Positions 1 to 7,859 of a stretch of DNA of 47,938 nucleotides are shown piece after piece; position 1 is the stretch's first letter, and the number at the start of each line of letters is the position of its first letter. Below the pieces are notes generated by a model. That model did no database searches. It was not told where the DNA came from and was given only the letters and a program-made list of their open reading frames with translations. The DNA is from Candidatus Intestinimonas stercorigallinarum. GTDB taxonomy: Bacteria; Bacillota; Clostridia; Oscillospirales; Oscillospiraceae. The stretch covers positions 1-47,938 of the forward strand of contig DXDV01000237.1 in NCBI GenBank assembly GCA_019115345.1, in the 5' to 3' direction. Made by a program: the position numbers and the translations under genes.

Positions 1-2
1 CC

Positions 3-1385
3 CCCCGCAGCTCCATCCACGGGGCGGGCCTGCCCTGGGAGCTGGGAGTGGCGGAGGCCCATCAGGCCCTTATCGAAAACGGCCTGCGCAGTCAGGTAGT
101 ACTGGAGACCGACGGCAAGCTCATGACCGGCCGGGACGTGGCTATAGCCTGTATGCTGGGGGCTGAGGAATTCGGCTTTGCCACGGCGCCCCTGGTGGCC
201 CTGGGCTGCTGCATGATGCGGGTGTGCAATCTGGACACCTGCGCCGCCGGTGTTGCCACCCAGAACCCGGAGCTGAGGAAACGCTTTGGCGGCAAGCCGG
301 AATATGTCATCAATTTCATGTATTTTATCGCCCGGGAACTGCGGGAGTATATGGCCCGGCTGGGCCTGCGCAGCGTGGATGAGCTGGTGGGCCGCAGAGA
401 CCTGCTGAAGCTCAGGGGGAATATGCCCGCCGGGCAGGCTTCCACCGTTGACCTGCGCGGGCTGCTGGATGGAGGCCCTGCCGCCGTCCACTTCCGGCCG
501 GAGGAGGTCTACGACTTCCATCTGGAGCGTAGCCTGGACGAGAGCGTGCTGCTCTCCAAGCTGGGAAAGAGTCTGAAAAGCAAGAAGTCCGGCTCCCTGG
601 AGCTGGAGGTATCCTCCACCGACCGGGCCTTCGGCACCCTCTTCGGCTCAGAGATTACACGCCAATGGGGAGACAGCCTGCCTGAGGACAGCTATGTGAT
701 ACGCTGCCGGGGCGGCGGAGGCCAATCCTTCGGGGCCTTTATCCCCAAAGGGCTCACCCTGGAGCTGGAGGGAGACTGCAACGACGGCTTCGGCAAAGGG
801 CTCTCCGGCGGAAAGCTGGTGCTCTATCCCCCCAAGGCCAGCCCCTTCAAGCCCGGGGAAAACATCATCGTGGGCAACGTGGCCCTTTACGGCGCCACCT
901 CCGGCAAAGCCTTTATAAACGGCATGGCCGGGGAACGCTTCTGCGTGCGCAACTCCGGCGCCATAGCGGTGGTGGAGGGAGTGGGCGACCACGGCTGCGA
1001 GTACATGACCGGAGGCCGCTGTGTCATTCTGGGGCCCACAGGCAAGAACTTTGCCGCGGGCATGTCCGGGGGCATAGCCTATGTGCTGGACGAGAAGCAT
1101 GACCTGTACATGCGGCTGAACAAGGACCAGGTCATGACCGACACCCTCACCGAGAGCCATGATATCGCCGAGCTGCGCTCCCTTATCGAAGAGCATGTGG
1201 CGGCCACCGGCTCCCCCAGAGGCAAAAAGATACTGGCGGCCTTCCATTCCTACATCCCCTGCTTCAAGAAGGTCATGCCCAGAGATTACGACAGGATGCT
1301 CCGCTCAATTGCTCAATTTGAGGAGAAGGGCATGTCCCGGGAGCAGGCGGAGATCCAGGCGTTTTACGCCAACACCAGGACCTGA
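3..1385 (+). CDS. gltB: Glutamate synthase large subunit, C-terminal part (5' partial)
   Basis: This is the end of the large (glutaminase/synthase) subunit of NADPH glutamate synthase, which makes two glutamates from 2-oxoglutarate and glutamine in the cytoplasm. The reading frame is open from base 3 and runs off the left edge, so the GTG at 48 is internal; the residues before it (SSIHGAGLPWELG) fit the FMN-domain end of the family. The [3Fe-4S] cysteine segment is present near the start (CMMRVCNLDTCAAG). The C-terminal GXGXG beta-helix domain follows (GGGGQSFGAF, then DGFGKGLSGG). The stop lies 14 bases before gltD, with an AGGAGG-like site between, so the two are co-transcribed. Isoleucine is often coded by ATA, unlike the genes right of the insertion sequence. 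Confidence 0.97.
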   Translation, partial: PRSSIHGAGLPWELGVAEAHQALIENGLRSQVVLETDGKLMTGRDVAIACMLGAEEFGFATAPLVALGCCMMRVCNLDTCAAGVATQNPELRKRFGGKPEYVINFMYFIARELREYMARLGLRSVDELVGRRDLLKLRGNMPAGQASTVDLRGLLDGGPAAVHFRPEEVYDFHLERSLDESVLLSKLGKSLKSKKSGSLELEVSSTDRAFGTLFGSEITRQWGDSLPEDSYVIRCRGGGGQSFGAFIPKGLTLELEGDCNDGFGKGLSGGKLVLYPPKASPFKPGENIIVGNVALYGATSGKAFINGMAGERFCVRNSGAIAVVEGVGDHGCEYMTGGRCVILGPTGKNFAAGMSGGIAYVLDEKHDLYMRLNKDQVMTDTLTESHDIAELRSLIEEHVAATGSPRGKKILAAFHSYIPCFKKVMPRDYDRMLRSIAQFEEKGMSREQAEIQAFYANTRT

Positions 1386-1399
1386 GAGGAGGCGGAGTC

Positions 1400-2803
1400 A
1401 TGGGAAAACCCACTGGTTTTTTGGAATATCAGCGAAGCGAAGACCTGCGCAGGGACCCGGCGGAACGGGTGAAGGACTGGGAGGAATTCCATATCCCCCA
1501 GCCCGAAGAGGTGCGGCGGCAGCAGGGCGGGCGGTGCATGAACTGCGGCGTGCCCTTCTGCCAGACCGGCATGATATACGAGGGCAGGGCCTTCGGCTGC
1601 CCTCTCCACAACCTCATCCCTGAGTGGAACGACATGATACTCTCCGGCAACTGGGGCCACGCCCTCAGCAGGCTCCACAAGGCCAACAACTTCCCTGAGT
1701 TTACCGGCCGGGTCTGCCCCGCCCCCTGCGAGGCCGCCTGCATCTGCGGCATCTACGGGGATGCGGTCACTATCCGGGACAACGAGCTGAGCATAATCGA
1801 GGACGCTTTTGCCAGGCGCAGGATCCCTCGCCGCCGTCCGCCCCAGACCTCCGGCAAAAAGGTCTGCGTGGTTGGCTCCGGCCCGGCGGGGCTTGCAGCG
1901 GCCGACCAGCTGAACCACCGGGGCCATCTGGTGACGGTGGTGGAAAAGGAGGAAAGGCCCGGCGGTCTGCTCATGTACGGCATACCCAACATGAAGCTGC
2001 CCAAGGGGATAGTTCAGCGCCGTATCGACCTGATGACCGACGAAGGTGTCAGCTTTGTATGCGGCGTGGATGCCGCCCGGCCGGAGGTGGCTCAAAGGCT
2101 GCTGCGGGAATATGACGCGGTACTGCTCTGCTGCGGGGCGGGCCTGCCCCGGCCCCTGGGGCTGGAGGCCCAGGGTATCAGCGGAATTTGCTACGGCACG
2201 GAATACCTGAGATCCGCCGTGGAGCGGGCTCAGTTCGGCAAGGCTGACACCCCCTTCCCCAGCGCCGAAGGCCTGGACGTGGTGATAGTCGGCACCGGGG
2301 ACACCGCCAGCGACTGCGTGGCCACCGCTTTGCGCCAGGGCTGCCGCTCGGTGACTCAGCTGGTGCGCCGGCCCATGGAGGACTATCTGGACAGCCAGGG
2401 CCGGCTGCCCCTGGCCTACGCCCACGAGGAGGCCCTGGCGGTCTTCGGTTCCGAGCCCCGGCGTTTCGGCGTCAAGGTAAAGGAACTCATATCCGACGGC
2501 AAAGGCGGGCTCAGCGGTCTGGTCACCAGCCAGGGGGACACCATCCCCTGTCAGCTGCTCATAGGTGCCACCGGCTTTACCGGCTGCCGGGAGGACGTGT
2601 GCCGGGCCTTCGGCGTAGAGATGGACAGGACCGTCAAAACCGCAAAGGGCGGCTATGCCACCAGTGTGGAAGGGGTCTTCTCCGCCGGCGACATGCGGCG
2701 GGGACAATCCCTGGTGGTCTGGGCCATTGCCGAGGGCCGCTCCGCCGCCGCCGAGATAGACGAATACCTTATAGGCTACACCAATCTGGTGCGGAGCATC
2801 TGA
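1400..2803 (+). CDS. gltD: Glutamate synthase small subunit
   Basis: This is the NADPH-oxidising small subunit (467 aa, normal size) that passes electrons to GltB. The N-terminal iron-sulfur domain has the expected cysteines (CMNCGVPFC near residues 46-54 and CPAPCEAACIC near 106-116). An FAD-binding GSGPAG motif lies near residue 159 and an NADPH-binding GTGDTASD motif near 290. The C-terminal FAD motif reads GVFSAGDMRRGQSL. The ATG at 1400 follows a GAGGAGGCGG site at good distance. It forms an operon with the gltB end upstream, and a strong terminator follows about 60 bases after the stop. ATA isoleucine codons are frequent, as in gltB. Confidence 0.98.
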   Translation: MGKPTGFLEYQRSEDLRRDPAERVKDWEEFHIPQPEEVRRQQGGRCMNCGVPFCQTGMIYEGRAFGCPLHNLIPEWNDMILSGNWGHALSRLHKANNFPEFTGRVCPAPCEAACICGIYGDAVTIRDNELSIIEDAFARRRIPRRRPPQTSGKKVCVVGSGPAGLAAADQLNHRGHLVTVVEKEERPGGLLMYGIPNMKLPKGIVQRRIDLMTDEGVSFVCGVDAARPEVAQRLLREYDAVLLCCGAGLPRPLGLEAQGISGICYGTEYLRSAVERAQFGKADTPFPSAEGLDVVIVGTGDTASDCVATALRQGCRSVTQLVRRPMEDYLDSQGRLPLAYAHEEALAVFGSEPRRFGVKVKELISDGKGGLSGLVTSQGDTIPCQLLIGATGFTGCREDVCRAFGVEMDRTVKTAKGGYATSVEGVFSAGDMRRGQSLVVWAIAEGRSAAAEIDEYLIGYTNLVRSI

Positions 2804-2862
2804 GTTACCATTTCGCTGCTTATAGGGCAAAGTCCCTGTAATTTGCCCAGCGGGAAACGCAG

Positions 2863-2904
2863 AAAGGCGGCAGACACTTCAAAAAGTGTCTGCCGCCTTT
2901 TTTT
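2863..2904 (+). terminator. Rho-independent terminator of gltBD
   Basis: A perfect 15-bp stem (2865-2879 paired with 2884-2898) with a 4-base loop is followed directly by seven T residues. It lies about 60 bases after the gltD stop on the same strand. Confidence 0.93.
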
Positions 2905-3036
2905 GCAAAGCTCAGCCTGCGTCTTTTCTCCGGGCCGGGATGCTCCCCCAGTTTGAGTCCACTGGGTTTTGTCTCACCTGTGCCCCATTGATGGCCGGGC
3001 TCATATCCGAGGCCGGGCGGCCAAGGCGGAAGTATT

Positions 3037-3440
3037 TTAAAAACGCATAACTTCCATGCCCAGCATTCGGCCCAGCACCGCCAGGCAGTCTCCCCAGGCG
3101 CCCTGTATAACCGCAAAATGGGGTTCAAGCCCCTGTCTTATGCTCTCTTCCACTATCTCCCGGCTGGGCTTTCTGCATTTGAAAACAAGGGAGGTGCCTA
3201 TAAACTGTTTTTCCCTGTCCTCCGTGCTGCCCTCCATTATGAAAAACCTGAAAGTCCCTCCGGGGTTCCTGCTCACCCGAAAGACCGTCGCCTCCCGGAA
3301 AGGACGGCAGCCGAAGTCCATTGCCGGACCTATCTTCCTGTTTGGGTGAACTCCCACCATGGCCCCGGTATCCTCCCGGGCCAGAGAACAGGCGCCGGCC
3401 CCGCAGTGCCAATAGCTTATGGTATTCTCCCTTGTATTAT
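3037..3440 (-). pseudogene. C-terminal fragment of an L-fucose/L-arabinose isomerase-family protein
   Basis: The minus frame from about 3440 down to the stop at 3037 reads as the C-terminal domain of fucose/arabinose-isomerase-like proteins. It contains ISYWHCGAGACSLA, then GVHPNRKIGPAMDFG, and ends with a helix of the type HFAVIQGAWGDCLAVLG. The homology starts before the only ATG in the frame (3360), so this is the tail of a longer gene (families run to about 450-500 aa) and not a complete small protein. Upstream it runs into the left end of the IS110-family element. No N-terminal part is seen on the far side of the element, so the rest was deleted or moved. It uses ATA isoleucine codons like gltBD. 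The family is known for sugar isomerisation; this remnant should be inactive. Confidence 0.8.
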
Positions 3441-3455
3441 AGAGTAGTAGTTATT

Positions 3456-3565
3456 AAAGCCCCTCTCCAAGGGCTGTGCTACACTGTAAGGGATGCTGTG
3501 GATTGGTAGTGTCCTCCTACCACAAGATGGTTCGCGAAAGGTTCCAACCACAGCCCCTTACACTT
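3456..3565 (+). ncRNA. Candidate IS110 bridge RNA
   Basis: The non-coding stretch before the transposase can fold strongly. There is a 5' hairpin AGCCC/GGGCT (3458-3462 with 3471-3475). A long two-part stem follows: 3485-3492 with 3555-3562 and 3495-3501 with 3548-3554. This encloses a hairpin TGGTAG/CTACCA (3504-3509 with 3517-3522) and a TTCGCGAA palindrome (3531-3538). IS110-group elements are known to make a bridge RNA from the left non-coding region with a 5' stem-loop and two internal loops that pair with target and donor DNA. The layout here fits, but the exact ends and guide bases are not determined, and more may lie in 3566-3650. Confidence 0.6.
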
Positions 3566-3671
3566 TTGTTAATCAGTTAAATACCGCCAGACGGTTGATG
3601 TAGAACAAGGATACAAAAGTAAGGCGCACTGTGGATACAGCATCACATATTTATCGTTGGAGGTATTTGTT

Positions 3672-4850
3672 ATGATGGTTTCTGTTGGTATCGATGTCTC
3701 GAAAGATAAGCACGATTGTTTCATCGTCAACTCTGAGGGTGAAATCCTGGCGGATGTGTTCACTATCCCCAACAACATGGATGGGTTTCACTATCTGTTA
3801 CAACGAATCCAGGATTGCGCCAACACGCAGAACAAAATAAAAGTAGGGCTTGAGGCGACCGGACATTACAGCTACAATCTGCTCGGGTTTCTTCTCGACA
3901 ACGGTCTACCCACCTATGTCTTGAATCCCTTGCGTACAAACATTTACCGAAAGAGTCTCAGTCTGCGAAAGACTAAAACCGACCGGGTGGATGCACGAAC
4001 GATTGCTTCTATGCTGTTATCCGATGTGGGCCTCAAACCCTACACAGATACAGCATACCACAATGAGGAGCTAAAGTCACTGACCAGATACCGTTTTGAC
4101 AAGGTGAAAGAGCGTGCCAAGCTGAAAAGTTCTATCGCTCGACTGGTCTGCATCCTGTTTCCAGAGTTGGAAAAGCTCGTTCCTTCTCTGCATATTGCTT
4201 CTGTCTACGCCCTGCTGGAGGAGTTCCCCGGTGCCAAACAGATTGCCGCAGCTCATTTGACGAGGCTGAAAACACTGCTCGAAACCGCCTCTAAAGGCCA
4301 CTACAAACGGGACATGGCTCTTGAAATCCGGGATGCCGCCAGAAATTCTATTGGCTCCTGGATGCCTGCCAAGTCTCTTGAATTGCAGCACACCATCCGG
4401 CTCATCCGAGAACTGGACGACGAAATTGCTGAAATTGAAAAGCAAATTCAAGCCATTATGGATGAACTTAATTCTCCCATTACCACTATCCCAGGGATTG
4501 GATTCCGAATGGCTGCCATGATTTTTGCTGAGGTTGGTGACTTCACTCGTTTTGATTCCCCGGACAAGCTGTTGGCCTACGCTGGGATGTCGCCCTCAAC
4601 TTACCAGTCTGGACAACTCAAGAATTGCTACCCACACATGGAAAAGCGTGGCTCTCGATACCTACGCTACGCTCTTTACAACGCGACCAAGTATGTCTGC
4701 CACTGGGATCCGACCTTTGCTGCCTATCTTGCTAAGAAGCGTGCGGAGGGCAAACACTACAATGTCGCGCTTTCTCATGCTGCAAAAAAGTTGGTTCGTC
4801 TAATATTTGCTATGGAGAAATCCAGGCAGCCATATCGCTTGGTGGCTTGA
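3672..4850 (+). CDS. IS110-family transposase (DEDD recombinase)
   Basis: This is the 392-aa recombinase of the insertion element. The N-terminal RuvC-like domain shows the DEDD residues: D8 in GIDVSKDKHD, E61 in GLEATGHY, and D104/D107 in KTDRVDART. A coiled linker follows. The C-terminal transposase-20 domain has IPGIGFRMAA and AYAGMSPSTYQSG, the latter holding the conserved serine of the family. The ATG at 3672 is chosen because GGAGG lies 8 bases upstream; the in-frame TTG at 3657 overlaps that site. Length is normal and the frame is intact, so the element may still be active. Lower GC and mixed codon use mark it as recently acquired. Confidence 0.95.
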   Translation: MMVSVGIDVSKDKHDCFIVNSEGEILADVFTIPNNMDGFHYLLQRIQDCANTQNKIKVGLEATGHYSYNLLGFLLDNGLPTYVLNPLRTNIYRKSLSLRKTKTDRVDARTIASMLLSDVGLKPYTDTAYHNEELKSLTRYRFDKVKERAKLKSSIARLVCILFPELEKLVPSLHIASVYALLEEFPGAKQIAAAHLTRLKTLLETASKGHYKRDMALEIRDAARNSIGSWMPAKSLELQHTIRLIRELDDEIAEIEKQIQAIMDELNSPITTIPGIGFRMAAMIFAEVGDFTRFDSPDKLLAYAGMSPSTYQSGQLKNCYPHMEKRGSRYLRYALYNATKYVCHWDPTFAAYLAKKRAEGKHYNVALSHAAKKLVRLIFAMEKSRQPYRLVA

Positions 4851-4997
4851 GTGCAACTACTTGAATAGCCAGCAGGGGTCTGACAAGACCTCAGCTTTGC
4901 TATACCCTTTTTGAACCATCTCCCTTTCACCACAGCTATTCATTTTGTGGTTGACTTTTAATAGTTAATCTTTCGCTGAGGAAGGAGTGTCATTGGA

Positions 4998-5351
4998 ATG
5001 GAAAACGCCATCATCCTGCTCCTGGTCGCCGCGGCCGTGGCCGTGGGGATCTGGTACACCGTCCGGCATTTCCAGGGCAAGGGCGGCTGCTGCGGCGGCG
5101 GGGACTACAAGCCCCGGAAGAAGAAGCTCTCCCATGTGGCCGGCCGGAAAACCTACCGCGTGGAGGGGATGCACTGCGCCCACTGCAAGCTCCGGGTGGA
5201 GGAGGCGGTCAACGACATCCACGGCGCGGCGGGGCAGGCCGACTGGAAAAAGGGCCTGCTGGTGGTCTCCTACGCGGAGACCCTCGACGATGAGGAGGTC
5301 CGCCGCAGGGTGGAAAAGGCGGGGTACCGCTTTGCGGGCACGGCGTCCTGA
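4998..5351 (+). CDS. Membrane-anchored heavy-metal-associated (HMA) domain protein
   Basis: A 117-aa protein with one N-terminal membrane helix (about residues 4-22), a cysteine/glycine-rich stretch (GCCGGG, residues 30-35) and a C-terminal ferredoxin-like HMA domain with the metal site GMHCAHC (57-63). This family binds soft metals such as copper through the two cysteines and hands them to transporters. The layout also resembles small cysteine-rich proteins found near ferrous-iron or copper transport genes, so the metal is not certain. The ATG follows GGAAGGAG at 4980-4987. It stands alone between the IS and the convergent CIS operon; no transporter is beside it. Confidence 0.85.
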   Translation: MENAIILLLVAAAVAVGIWYTVRHFQGKGGCCGGGDYKPRKKKLSHVAGRKTYRVEGMHCAHCKLRVEEAVNDIHGAAGQADWKKGLLVVSYAETLDDEEVRRRVEKAGYRFAGTAS

Positions 5352-5380
5352 TGTCTCATCCATAGGGAAACGCACGCCTG

Positions 5381-5430
5381 GGAGAAAAAGAAAAGAGGGG
5401 TTCCGGCATCTGGACTGCCGGGACCCCTCT
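5381..5430 (-). terminator. Bidirectional terminator between the HMA gene and the CIS operon
   Basis: A 15-bp stem (5394-5408 with 5416-5430, one G-T pair) with a 7-base loop lies between two convergent genes. Read on the minus strand it is followed by a T-rich run (complement of 5381-5394), which suits the end of the long CIS operon. On the plus strand it is followed by CATTTGTT. Confidence 0.85.
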
Positions 5431-5436
5431 CATTTG

Positions 5437-5817
5437 TTATGGGATCGAAGTCTGGAACTGTCCCGGGTTGAGCACGGAGATCACGCCGCCCCAGGCGCAC
5501 ATCAGCTTGGAGCTGTTGTTGAGGGCGGGGGAGCCGCCGAGGAGCACCGTGGGGGAGCCGGGCGTCCAGGGGGCGGTGATGACGGGGACGCAGGGGGCCG
5601 GGGCGAACATCACCGGCGGGGGCTTGACGGTGGCCGGATTGGCCGGACAGCTGCACATGCCGAAGGGAGGGATGTTCCCCATGGGCTTGCAGTCCATGAT
5701 GGTGGCCGCCGGCTTGGAGGCCACCAGCACGGTGGTCTGAGAGTTGACGATGAGGGTGGAGGGGGCGGCGCCGAAGCTGCATTGGAGATTGGCGCCCATA
5801 CATACGCAGATTCCCAT
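5437..5817 (-). CDS. DUF4280 PAAR-like spike-tip protein of the CIS
   Basis: A 126-aa protein that starts MGICVCMGANLQCSFG and continues with cysteine- and proline-rich turns (CKPMGNIPPFGMCSCP, CVPVITAPWTPGSP), the pattern of DUF4280/PAAR-like proteins. Such proteins form the metal-stabilised sharp cone on the end of the central spike (role of Afp10) and can carry cargo. The ATG at 5817 has AGAGGTG 6-8 bases upstream; an open frame extends further but overlaps the preceding gene with no start signal. It is the last gene of the CIS operon, 11 bases after the TolC-like gene, with the terminator behind it. Confidence 0.9.
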   Translation of the reverse strand: MGICVCMGANLQCSFGAAPSTLIVNSQTTVLVASKPAATIMDCKPMGNIPPFGMCSCPANPATVKPPPVMFAPAPCVPVITAPWTPGSPTVLLGGSPALNNSSKLMCAWGGVISVLNPGQFQTSIP

Positions 5818-5828
5818 GTGTTCACCTC

Positions 5829-7244
5829 TTAGATGGCGGCTGCAGTGCATCCGGCGCCGATGGCGTGCTGGAAGCGCAGCACGTCCAGATTGAATTGCGC
5901 CAGCTTCTCGATCTGGCCGGCCCGCAGATCCTCCCACTCCGCCCGCCGGGCCATGAGGTCGGGAAAATCGGAGCTCCATGCCGCCGCGGCTTCGGTCTCC
6001 TCGGCCTGAACGGCCTCGGTCTCCTCCGCCTGAACGGACTCGGTCTCCGGAGCGGGGGAGGTTTCCAGGGTGTAGACCGCCTCGGGAGCGCCGCCCAGCT
6101 GGGACAGGGACTCGGAGAGCCGGGTCAGCTCCTGATTCTGGGTCTCCAGGCTGGACAGCAGGTCCCGCACCTCGGTCTCCACCTGGAGCTCCGCCTGGGG
6201 GCAGGCCGCCTCGGCCTCGGTCAGGGCGGCCTGCTGGGTCAGGACCTCCGGGGAGTCGGGGGCGTAGGTGTAGCGCAGCTGACTGAGGGCCTGCTGCTCC
6301 CGCTCCACCTGATAGGCGGCGGCGTGGACCTCGTTCCGGTTTTCCAGGGCCTGGGAGACGGCCTCATCGGCGGTGAGGGTAGGCATGGGCTCCGCCTCCA
6401 GAACGTCGGAGAGGGCCAGGTCCGTCCCGTAGGGGTTGCCCAGGACGGTGTTCAGCTCCTGAAGGGCGGTATCGAGTTCGGCTTCGGCCTCCTGGAGGGC
6501 TTCCTCCGCCTGGGCCAGGGCCGTCTGGACCGTCTCCAGGTCGGCCTGGGCCCTCTCCAGCCGGGCGGTGTCGCCCGACGTCTGGGCGCTGCTGACCTGG
6601 GCGCTGACCTCGGCCTCCAACGCCCGGTAGAAGGCCACGCTCTCCTCCCGGAGGGCCGCCGTGTCCCGGCGCCGGAGGTAGGCAAAGGCCGGGGCGGCCA
6701 CCTCTTCGGCGAGCTGGTTTTGCCGGGCCTCCTCATTTCGGGGGGCCTGGCTCTGGGCGAAGGCGCGGCGGAGGGCGTCGTCGGAGGTCCCCACGCCGGA
6801 GGCCAGGGCCAGCTCCGCCTGGCCAAGGCTCTGGGCGGCCAGGGCGCCGCTGCTCTCGTCCCGCATCCAGTCGATGAGTTCCGCCAGAGTCTTTGTGCCG
6901 CCGCCCGCCGAGGGGGGCGGCGTGCCGTCGGAGACGGCCTCCTCTGAAGGCGTCTCCGTGGGGAGGGGCTGGCCGCTCTCCGCCACGGGCGCCGGGGTCT
7001 CGGAAAGGGGAGCGCTCTCCTGGGGAGCGGTCGTCTCCGTGGGGGCGGGGGACGTCTCCCCGCCGGTGTGGGCGGGGGCGGTGGTCTCCGGCGGGGCGGT
7101 TTCCCCGCCGTTGAATTGGGCGGCGGCCAGACTGTCCAGCTGGGTCTGGGCGGCCCGGTCCAGGGCGTGGCGCACCAGCACCAGGCCCGCCACCAGGGCT
7201 GCCGCCAGAATGACCGCCACCACCGCCCAGTCCCTCTTTTTCAT
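5829..7244 (-). CDS. Membrane-anchored TolC-like coiled-coil protein of the CIS operon
   Basis: A 471-aa protein with an N-terminal membrane helix (about residues 7-26, positive side inside), then a long Pro/Thr/Glu-rich linker (about 45-115) that would span the cell wall, then an alanine/glutamate-rich helical body. The body has features of outer-membrane-efflux (TolC) repeats: ALQELNTVLGNP, ALENRNEVHAAAYQVE and paired long coiled coils. A monoderm has no outer membrane, so it may be a helical hairpin scaffold outside the membrane. Start ATG 7244 is preferred over GTG 7253 because AAGGGGG lies 8 bases before it. The exact function is unknown; the TolC resemblance is by pattern only. Confidence 0.6.
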   Translation of the reverse strand: MKKRDWAVVAVILAAALVAGLVLVRHALDRAAQTQLDSLAAAQFNGGETAPPETTAPAHTGGETSPAPTETTAPQESAPLSETPAPVAESGQPLPTETPSEEAVSDGTPPPSAGGGTKTLAELIDWMRDESSGALAAQSLGQAELALASGVGTSDDALRRAFAQSQAPRNEEARQNQLAEEVAAPAFAYLRRRDTAALREESVAFYRALEAEVSAQVSSAQTSGDTARLERAQADLETVQTALAQAEEALQEAEAELDTALQELNTVLGNPYGTDLALSDVLEAEPMPTLTADEAVSQALENRNEVHAAAYQVEREQQALSQLRYTYAPDSPEVLTQQAALTEAEAACPQAELQVETEVRDLLSSLETQNQELTRLSESLSQLGGAPEAVYTLETSPAPETESVQAEETEAVQAEETEAAAAWSSDFPDLMARRAEWEDLRAGQIEKLAQFNLDVLRFQHAIGAGCTAAAI

Positions 7245-7265
7245 TCCGGACACCCCCTTGCCAAG

Positions 7266-7829
7266 CTACTGAATGAGTTCGTCAAAGGCCTCGCTGACCG
7301 TCTTGCCCGCCCGCAGGGCGTCCATCAGCAGGACCACCATCTGACAGCCCATCTCCATCAGGATCATATCCTCGGTAAACACGCCCTGGTCGATGGGCCG
7401 GTCCAGGGGAAAGCCCTGCACCGCGCGCACCGCCGCCATCAGGGGCAGCTCCAGCTCGGGCCGGGGCTCCACCAGCAGCACCGCCCCCATGGGCAGGACC
7501 TGGTTGAGACGGTTGACGCCCTCCAGCAGGGTGAGGCGGTCGATCTCCTCCAGGGAGCCGGGCACCTCGCAGTAGAACTGGAGGAACTTGGTGAACTCCG
7601 CCGTCTCGTTGTCCAGGGGCAGGAAGCTGTGGGTAAAGATCCAGGGCTTATCCTCCTCCGGGGAGTCCACCATGGCCACCAGGGTGGGCAGGGGGGCGGC
7701 CGGACTGGCCTCGACGGTCTTGCTGGGGATCTGCATATCCTCATAGTAGAGGCTCAGCGCCTCGAAGTCCCGCAGCATGGCCTGCTCCGTCAGGCTGGTG
7801 CCCTGAAGCAGTTGGTCTGAATATGACAT
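7266..7829 (-). CDS. YbjN / type III chaperone-like small protein, possible cargo chaperone
   Basis: A 187-aa acidic, soluble protein with no signal or membrane helix. The order of elements resembles the YbjN/CesT-type alpha-beta fold: beta strands around WIFTHSFLPL, a helix-rich part with LLEGVNRLNQVLPMG, a strand pair (VLLVEPRPELELPLMAAV) and a closing amphipathic helix (VVLLMDALRAG). Proteins of this fold often act as chaperones of secreted proteins. It lies immediately after the putative cargo gene (30 bases apart), which fits a cargo-chaperone pair, but this is inference. Start ATG has GGAGAAGG upstream. Confidence 0.5.
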   Translation of the reverse strand: MSYSDQLLQGTSLTEQAMLRDFEALSLYYEDMQIPSKTVEASPAAPLPTLVAMVDSPEEDKPWIFTHSFLPLDNETAEFTKFLQFYCEVPGSLEEIDRLTLLEGVNRLNQVLPMGAVLLVEPRPELELPLMAAVRAVQGFPLDRPIDQGVFTEDMILMEMGCQMVVLLMDALRAGKTVSEAFDELIQ

Positions 7830-7859
7830 AGCCTTCTCCTTCCTGTTGCGCCCCTTGGG

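Larger units (their letters stand above)
3440..4967 (+). mobile_element. IS110-family insertion sequence
   Basis: The element has one transposase gene (3672-4850), a structured non-coding left part of about 230 bases and a short right part with a small hairpin (4877-4881 with 4886-4890). Its base composition is lower in GC than the surroundings. The ends are approximate: isomerase-like coding sequence stops near 3432-3440, and a TAGTTA hexamer occurs at 3448-3453 and again at 4962-4967, which could mark the core or flank. IS110 elements have no long terminal inverted repeats and none is seen. Boundaries are uncertain by about 20 bases on each side. Confidence 0.85.

Noticed and set aside
1364..2830. 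Minus-strand 488-codon frame opposite gltD
   Set aside because: gltD is certain on the plus strand; the antisense translation shows no recognisable motif.
3056..3447. Plus-strand open frames opposite the isomerase remnant
   Set aside because: The minus frame shows clear family motifs; the plus frames show none.
4951..4980. Outward promoter from the IS right end (TTGACT at 4951)
   Set aside because: There is no -10-like hexamer at 16-18 bases, so a promoter for the HMA gene cannot be supported here.
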